This document shows, piece after piece, positions 6,872 through 10,730 of a stretch of DNA of 10,730 bases. A program made the position numbers and the translations under genes. Every line of letters starts with the position of its first letter. Position 1 is the stretch's first letter. The notes below the pieces were generated by a model that searched no databases, was not told the DNA's origin, and saw nothing but the letters and a program-made list of their open reading frames with translations. The DNA lies in NCBI GenBank assembly GCA_017889745.1, contig JAGGAG010000092.1, forward strand, positions 1-10,730, in the 5' to 3' direction. Origin of the DNA: Gemmatimonadota bacterium (lineage in GTDB: Bacteria > Gemmatimonadota > Gemmatimonadetes > Gemmatimonadales > GWC2-71-9).

Positions 6872-7816
6872 TCAGTCGGCGGGCTCTTCGACCGGATCCC
6901 AGCTGGGGTCGGGGTCGTACTCGGTCATGGCGATCGCCAGCTTCTCGGTATCGGCGCCAAGGTCCTTCTCGAACACCAGGTCGCGCTGATTCACCACGAA
7001 GGTCTTGATCCCCGAGTTGCCGTAGTCCGCCGGCCAGGCCACCACCGCAAAGCCGCCCGTGAGCTTGCCGTCCTTCAGGTAGCTCTTCGCCCCGCCCGGC
7101 GCGTGCTTGCCCTGCCCCTTCAGCAGCCGGAAGTAGTAGCCGTGGTAAGGCACCGGCTTGCTGCGGTCCACCCCGCCGTAACCCTCCTGCACCGCCACCG
7201 CCACCAGCTCGCCAAGCGGGCTGTCGTTAGCATCCGATTTCCAGTAGAGACCGTCGCGCTGCCCGGGGCTGCTGAGGATGCGCTGAGCGTACTGGCGCAT
7301 ACCCGACCCGGTGGGATCGGCATCCGCATACTCCTCCTGCGCGTCGACGATGCCCCGTACCACGGCGATGGCGTGCAGCTCGTTGCGGCCGATGCGGCGG
7401 TTGATGATCTCCTCCTTGCCCGCCGCCGTGTCGAACACCCAGCCCTTGTCCGACTTCACCAGCGGGATTGGGAACGGCCAGTCGTCGTCGCCGAAGCTCA
7501 GCAGCACCCGGTCCGGACTGGGGTGCTCCAGCCCGATGTGCTCCTCCGCGGCGTCGAGGAACTTCTCCCGAACAGCCTTGTCCGCGACGGCATCGCCCGA
7601 CGACCGCAGGTCCTCGCTGCCCGGTCCGAAGATCGCGTCGAAGGCCGCCGCGTCCCCGGCGCGTACCGCGGCGACCAGCGCGTCCAGCGCCGCGCCGGGG
7701 CCGGCGAAGTGCGTCTGCGCATCGGCCGCACTGACGGCCAGCGGTCCGAGGCCGAGCCAGCACACCGCCAGCGTGCCGGCCAGGCGCACGAGACGGCGTT
7801 GAGTCGTTGCCAACAT
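6872..7816 (-). CDS. DUF2950-family exported protein
   Basis: 314 residues from the ATG at 7816. A signal peptide (RRLVRLAGTLAVCWLGLGPL, then AVSAADA) precedes a domain with DUF2950 features: an N-terminal helical stretch (ALDALVAAVRAGDAAAFDAI, then FGPGSEDL), GWVFDTAAGKEEI, NRRIGRNELHAI, AQEEYA, DGLYWK, PYHGYYFRLLKGQG and GFAVVAWPADYGNSGIKTFVV near the end. The biochemical role of the family is unknown to me; it is presumably periplasmic. Start choice: AGGAGG lies eight bases before 7816, an excellent ribosome binding site. An in-frame ATG at 7882 overlaps the DUF3300 stop (ATGA) and would add 22 polar residues in front of the signal peptide, so I prefer 7816. It is the second gene of a two-gene operon with DUF3300, and co-occurrence of these two families in proteobacteria is something I recall rather than can show. 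A GC-rich hairpin follows its stop. Confidence 0.88.
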   Translation of the reverse strand: MLATTQRRLVRLAGTLAVCWLGLGPLAVSAADAQTHFAGPGAALDALVAAVRAGDAAAFDAIFGPGSEDLRSSGDAVADKAVREKFLDAAEEHIGLEHPSPDRVLLSFGDDDWPFPIPLVKSDKGWVFDTAAGKEEIINRRIGRNELHAIAVVRGIVDAQEEYADADPTGSGMRQYAQRILSSPGQRDGLYWKSDANDSPLGELVAVAVQEGYGGVDRSKPVPYHGYYFRLLKGQGKHAPGGAKSYLKDGKLTGGFAVVAWPADYGNSGIKTFVVNQRDLVFEKDLGADTEKLAIAMTEYDPDPSWDPVEEPAD

Positions 7817-7824
7817 GGGGGGGT

Positions 7825-7830
7825 CCTCCT
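7825..7830 (-). promoter_or_regulatory. Strong ribosome binding site deciding the DUF2950 start
   Basis: On the minus strand this reads AGGAGG, the full consensus, eight bases before the ATG at 7816. The spacer contains seven consecutive C's. It favours translation from 7816 over the ATG at 7882 that overlaps the upstream stop codon. Confidence 0.7.
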
Positions 7831-7878
7831 GTGTGCCGGGAATGCCGATGGTCACGAGATCGTTGCTGCGCTGCTCGC

Positions 7879-9462
7879 TCATCGCCCGCGCCCTCCGCCA
7901 CCGCGGCCGCCACCACCACCGCCCCGCATGCCGCCACCACCGCCACCGCCGCGCGCGCCGGCGCTGCTACCATGCATGCCACCGCCACCGCCGCGGCTCG
8001 ACGCACCGCGTGCGCTCGCCTGGCGCTCGAAGCTGCCACCGCCGCCGGACGACTGGAAGGCGCCCGGCTGCCGGCCCTCAGGCGCGCGGCTGACGTTGCG
8101 CTCGGGCGCCCTGGCCTGCACCTGCGGGCGGGCCTGTGCCTCCGGTCGTTGCGCCGGCCGGGCCTGCGCCTTGGGCCGATCGGCGCTCGCCACCTTCGGC
8201 CGATCCGCCGGTTTCGCCCCGGCACCGGGCCGGTCACCACCACCCACCTGCGGCCGATCCGAAGGCCGCGCACCGGCTCCCGGGCGCTCGCGATCACTCG
8301 CGCCCAGCTGTGGCCGGTCGCCCGGCTTCGTCGACCCGGCCGGGCGTCGATCACCCCCGCCAACCTGCGGGCGATCCGCCGGCCGCGTCGTCGGCCGGTC
8401 CTTGCCACGCGCCGTGTCGCGGTCGATCCCGCCCGGCTGCCGCGGCCGGTTCACCTCCGGGTGCCGCGCCGCGACCTTGTCACGGTCCTTGTATTTCACG
8501 CCGCCACGGTGCTCGGGGTTGTGCTGGAAGCTGTTCGCCTGCTGCCTCCACTCGTTCTTTTCGATGCTGGTACAGCGGCCGACGCATACGTCGCCGTTGA
8601 TGTTGGTGTCGCCCCGCCAGTTGTTCCAGTTGTTGCTGCCGTAGCGCGCCCCCGGCCAGTCGTCGTCCCAGTATCCCGGCCCGTGGTTCCAGACGTGGTA
8701 CCCGTCCCAGTCGTCATCGTCGTCCCACATGATCGCCGCGGTCAGCAGCCCGCCCACCAGCGCACCGGTACCGAACGCAACCGCGGAATCGGTCGTCGAG
8801 GTCGCGTACACCGGCTGCTGGTACACCGTCGGGTAGTACGGCTGCGCCGGCGCCGGCTGGCCATAGACCACGGACGGGTCGTAGGTCGGCACATAGACCG
8901 TCTGCGGGTCCGCCGGCTCGACCACGATCGCCTCCTTCTCGACGACGACCTTCTGCTGTGGCGTGTCCTTCAGCGCGCCGGTCTTCTGTGCCTCCCGACG
9001 CAGCCGCTGCACCGTGTCCATCACCTCCGTCTCCTGGGCCAGAAAGGCATCGCCCAGGTCCTGGGTCCAGTCCAGGTTTTCGTTCATCCGGTCGAGCACG
9101 GTCGGGAACATGACCATCGTCTTGACGCTCGGATCCCAGGGCTCCTCGCGCAGCGCCGTGTCCAGCGCCTCACCCTTGAGATCGGGGTTCTTCTTCACCC
9201 AGCGCGCCGCCTGCACGATCTCCAGCGGGTAGGTGGCCGACATGAACACCTGCGCCAGCAGGGCGTCCGGGTAGAGCGCGATCGGCGCCACCATCTGGTC
9301 GATCTGCTCCTGCGAAAATGCGGGCTGCTCCGCGGGCGCGGGCGCGGTCGCCGCCGATGCCGCCGTCGGAGCCGACCCGGTAGTCTGCGCGAGCGGGATT
9401 CCCTGCGCCGACAGCACGGCCAGCGCCACGCCGGTCAGCACCCAAAGTCGCTTACTCGCCAT
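7879..9462 (-). CDS. DUF3300-family exported protein with repeat and Gly/Arg-rich tail
   Basis: 527 residues. A signal peptide (VLTGVALAVLSAQGIPLAQ) is followed by an Ala/Pro-rich spacer and the DUF3300 core at about 50-200: QIDQMVAPIALYPDALLAQV, SATYPLEIVQAARWV, EPWDPSVKTMVMFPTVLDRM, and VVVEPADPQTVYVPTYDPSV. A hydrophobic Gly/Ala stretch (AVAFGTGALVGGLLTAAI) at 227-244 precedes an unusual Asp/Trp/Tyr-rich patch (246-269) and a segment with the only two cysteines (CVGRC, 293-297). Residues 360-434 hold four imperfect repeats around DRPQVGGGDRP; residues 473-527 are dominated by Gly with scattered Arg, ending RGGGGRGR. The function of DUF3300 (E. coli YacH is a member) is not established. The start is supported by GGAGG seven bases upstream (9470-9474). 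Its stop overlaps an ATG of the downstream DUF2950 frame, so the two are co-transcribed. Confidence 0.9.
   Translation of the reverse strand: MASKRLWVLTGVALAVLSAQGIPLAQTTGSAPTAASAATAPAPAEQPAFSQEQIDQMVAPIALYPDALLAQVFMSATYPLEIVQAARWVKKNPDLKGEALDTALREEPWDPSVKTMVMFPTVLDRMNENLDWTQDLGDAFLAQETEVMDTVQRLRREAQKTGALKDTPQQKVVVEKEAIVVEPADPQTVYVPTYDPSVVYGQPAPAQPYYPTVYQQPVYATSTTDSAVAFGTGALVGGLLTAAIMWDDDDDWDGYHVWNHGPGYWDDDWPGARYGSNNWNNWRGDTNINGDVCVGRCTSIEKNEWRQQANSFQHNPEHRGGVKYKDRDKVAARHPEVNRPRQPGGIDRDTARGKDRPTTRPADRPQVGGGDRRPAGSTKPGDRPQLGASDRERPGAGARPSDRPQVGGGDRPGAGAKPADRPKVASADRPKAQARPAQRPEAQARPQVQARAPERNVSRAPEGRQPGAFQSSGGGGSFERQASARGASSRGGGGGMHGSSAGARGGGGGGGMRGGGGGGRGGGGRGR
8161..8385 (-). repeat. Four imperfect repeats inside the DUF3300 gene
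   Basis: Encodes residues about 360-434 of the DUF3300 protein. The units are RPADRPQVGGGDR, PGDRPQLGASDRERPGAGA, RPSDRPQVGGGDRPGAGA and KPADRPKVASADRPKAQA. Unit length is about 18-20 residues. The DNA units are similar but not identical, so the array is probably old or under protein-level selection. Confidence 0.75.
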
Positions 9463-9534
9463 GAGCCTTCCTCCATCTCTCAGTGTCTCTGTCGCGGCGC
9501 GCCGATCGGCCGCCTCCCTTCACTCGTACCCCAG

Positions 9535-9570
9535 CATAGCTCGGTCATCACTCATAGTTTGGTCATCACT
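9535..9570. repeat. Two-copy 18-base tandem repeat upstream of DUF3300
   Basis: Copy one (9535-9552, catagctcggtcatcact) and copy two (9553-9570, catagtttggtcatcact) match at 16 of 18 positions and abut exactly. They sit 73-108 bases upstream of the DUF3300 start codon. Position and helical-turn-like spacing would suit a direct-repeat operator, but no factor is known to me. Confidence 0.6.
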
Positions 9571-9800
9571 AGCTTTGCGCCGAGCCCGCCGGGGTCCAGC
9601 CCCGGTCGCAGCTTCTCCCGCGGAGAGCCGCTGGCGGTCCGCTGGCAGGCGAAGGGATAAAGCTCGCGCACGTAGTCGGTGTCGAGCTCGTGCGGGTGCG
9701 GTGCATCGAAGCTCTTCGGAATATACGCAGGCTCGCAATCGACCTCGTCGCGCTGCGTCGTGGCGCCGATCCGGTACAGGTCCCGGCCACGCTTATACAC
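9552..9800 (-). CDS. Doubtful 82-codon reading frame, possibly a gene fragment
   Basis: A GTG-initiated frame of 82 residues that I do not recognise. Its first 55 residues look like real protein (YKRGRDLYRIGATTQRDEVD, PAYIPKSFDAPHPHELDTDY, VRELYPFACQR): balanced composition with Tyr, Asp, Glu, Ile and Phe, unlike the Arg/Ala/Pro-rich shadow frames elsewhere. The last part (REKLRPGLDPGGLGAKLV) is less convincing and the stop lies within the 18-base tandem repeat. There is no Shine-Dalgarno before the GTG, and the frame is open upstream only to about 9828. It could be the decayed 3' end of a lost gene or a short real gene. Confidence 0.3.
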   Translation of the reverse strand: MYKRGRDLYRIGATTQRDEVDCEPAYIPKSFDAPHPHELDTDYVRELYPFACQRTASGSPREKLRPGLDPGGLGAKLVMTKL

Positions 9801-10088
9801 AGGGCGATGCCGACTGGCTATCGGGCGTCACCCATCTGCTTAAGTACGCTGCCGTCATCGGTCCACTTCCACCCTGCGAAGGGGCGAGTGCATCAGTCTT
9901 TCCTTATGCATGTCGGGGCCCGAGTCGATCTGGATAGAGCCCCGCTCGGGCGCGACACCGCCTCCGGCCCGGCCAGGACATGAGGTGACATACGCATTGC
10001 TTCGGCGGCGAAAGCGAAGCAGGCTGCAGCCCAGCCACCGCATGCCTCACCCGTCATGGCGCCCCCATCCCCGAGGAGACCTACAACG

Positions 10089-10730
10089 ATGACGACTGCA
10101 ACGCGTGACACCCCTCTCGACAGTGAAGAACTCCGCCTGATCGACGCGTGGTGGCGTGCATGCAACTACCTGTCCGTCGGCATGATCTACCTGCGGGGAA
10201 ACCCCCTCCTCGAGGAACCGCTCGCCATCGGGCACGTCAAGCACCGCCTGCTCGGCCACTGGGGGGCGAGCCCCGCCCTGTCGTTCGTCTGGGCGCACCT
10301 CAACCGCGTCATCCGGCGGGAAGACCTCGACGTGATCTTCATGGCCGGCCCCGGTCACGGCGCGCCCGGCGTGCTCGGCCCGACCTACCTCGAGGGAACC
10401 TACTCCGAGGTCTACCCCGACAAGAGCGAAGACGCCGAGGGGATGCGCAAGTTCTTCAAGCAGTTCTCCTTTCCCGGGCAGATCGGCTCGCACGTCACGC
10501 CCGAGACCCCCGGCTCGATCCACGAGGGCGGCGAGCTCGGCTACAGCCTGTCCCACGCCTACGGCGCCTGCCTCGACAACCCCGATTTGATCGTCGCCTG
10601 CGTGGTGGGCGACGGCGAGGCCGAGACCGGTCCGTTGGCCACCGCCTGGCACTCGAACAAGTTCATCAACCCCATCCGCGACGGCGCGGTGCTGCCGATC
10701 CTGAACCTCAACGGCTACAAGATCGCCAAC
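10089..10730 (+). CDS. xfp: Xylulose-5-P/fructose-6-P phosphoketolase, N-terminal part
   Basis: The first 214 residues of a protein that is normally about 790-800 long; it runs off the right edge. Phosphoketolase is a cytoplasmic thiamine-diphosphate enzyme that splits xylulose-5-phosphate (and often fructose-6-phosphate) with phosphate to acetyl phosphate plus glyceraldehyde-3-phosphate (or erythrose-4-phosphate). Seen here: WWRACNYLSVGMIYL (21-35), HVKHRLLGHWGASPAL (49-64), FMAGPGHGAPG (84-94), SFPGQIGSHVTPETPGSIHE with GGELGYSL (127-154), and the ThDP/Mg2+ motif GDGEAETGPLATAWHSNKFI (174-193), followed by NLNGYKIAN. Conserved active-site-type histidines are present in the GHWG, GPGH and SIHEGG motifs. 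The ATG at 10089 is supported by GAGGAG about ten bases upstream and by the fit of the N-terminus to the family. An acetate kinase gene often follows xfp but would lie outside the window. Confidence 0.95.
   Translation, partial: MTTATRDTPLDSEELRLIDAWWRACNYLSVGMIYLRGNPLLEEPLAIGHVKHRLLGHWGASPALSFVWAHLNRVIRREDLDVIFMAGPGHGAPGVLGPTYLEGTYSEVYPDKSEDAEGMRKFFKQFSFPGQIGSHVTPETPGSIHEGGELGYSLSHAYGACLDNPDLIVACVVGDGEAETGPLATAWHSNKFINPIRDGAVLPILNLNGYKIAN

Larger units (their letters stand above)
9463..10088. other. Divergent intergenic region between DUF3300 and phosphoketolase
   Basis: 626 bases between the starts of two divergent genes. It holds the 18-base tandem repeat (9535-9570), a small hairpin CCGGGG-tccag-CCCCGG (9589-9605), a doubtful 82-codon minus frame (9552-9800) and an inverted pair GCCCGAG/CTCGGGC (9918-9924 and 9945-9951, 20-base spacer). 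From 9952 to 10088 I see only the phosphoketolase leader with GAGGAG about ten bases before its ATG. No convincing sigma-70 promoter pair was found for either gene. Confidence 0.5.

Noticed and set aside
8161..8385. Repeats considered as a CRISPR array
   Set aside because: Units are imperfect, have no unique spacers and lie in frame inside a coding sequence, so they are protein repeats.
7103..9660. Long plus-strand open frames (513 and 617 codons) antisense to the DUF2950/DUF3300 genes
   Set aside because: They are shadows. The poly-Pro and Arg/Val-rich runs simply mirror the Gly-rich tail and repeats of the DUF3300 gene on the other strand.
9918..9951. GCCCGAG/CTCGGGC inverted pair as a terminator or riboswitch stem
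   Set aside because: A 7-base stem with a 20-base loop, no T-run and no known riboswitch core; too weak to call.

Overview
The window is GC-rich, with codon use strongly biased to G/C at third positions, and reads as chromosomal DNA of a proteobacterium. A gamma- or betaproteobacterium is my best guess, from gene content (DUF3300/DUF2950 pair, SulP permease, AapJ-type binding protein, phosphoketolase). There is no rRNA, tRNA or other taxonomic marker, so this is inference. No phage, insertion sequence, CRISPR array or RNA gene was recognised.

Layout, left to right. (1) 1-3689, all on the minus strand and read leftward from about 3689: an AapJ-like amino-acid-binding protein, a membrane transporter of the ArsB/NhaD (ion transporter) superfamily, a small two-TM-type potassium channel with a TIGYGD filter, and, after a 134-base gap, a DUF3313 lipoprotein cut by the window edge. 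The first three genes are only 14-15 bases apart and look like one operon. (2) 3690-3908: divergent control region. (3) 3909-4487, plus: a small membrane-anchored protein of unknown function, ending 5 bases from the convergent end of (4) a SulP-family anion permease with a STAS domain (minus). (5) 6269-6871: no intact gene. It holds a decayed AraC-family regulator tail and a cluster of GC-rich palindromes. (6) 6872-9462, minus: a DUF3300 protein with a proline/arginine/aspartate repeat and a glycine-arginine tail, followed by a DUF2950 protein, in an overlapping two-gene operon. (7) 9463-10088: mostly non-coding, with a two-copy 18-base tandem repeat upstream of the DUF3300 gene and a doubtful 82-codon reading frame. 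(8) 10089 to the right edge, plus: the N-terminal 214 residues of a xylulose-5-phosphate/fructose-6-phosphate phosphoketolase.

How they may work together. The leftward operon brings together a periplasmic amino-acid sensor/binding protein with no ABC permease or ATPase in view, an ion-coupled transporter and a K+ channel. That is the most unusual association here and recalls, as separate genes, the parts of a prokaryotic glutamate receptor. DUF3300 and DUF2950 are both exported proteins that probably act together in the cell envelope. The SulP gene and phosphoketolase show no clear functional link to their neighbours.
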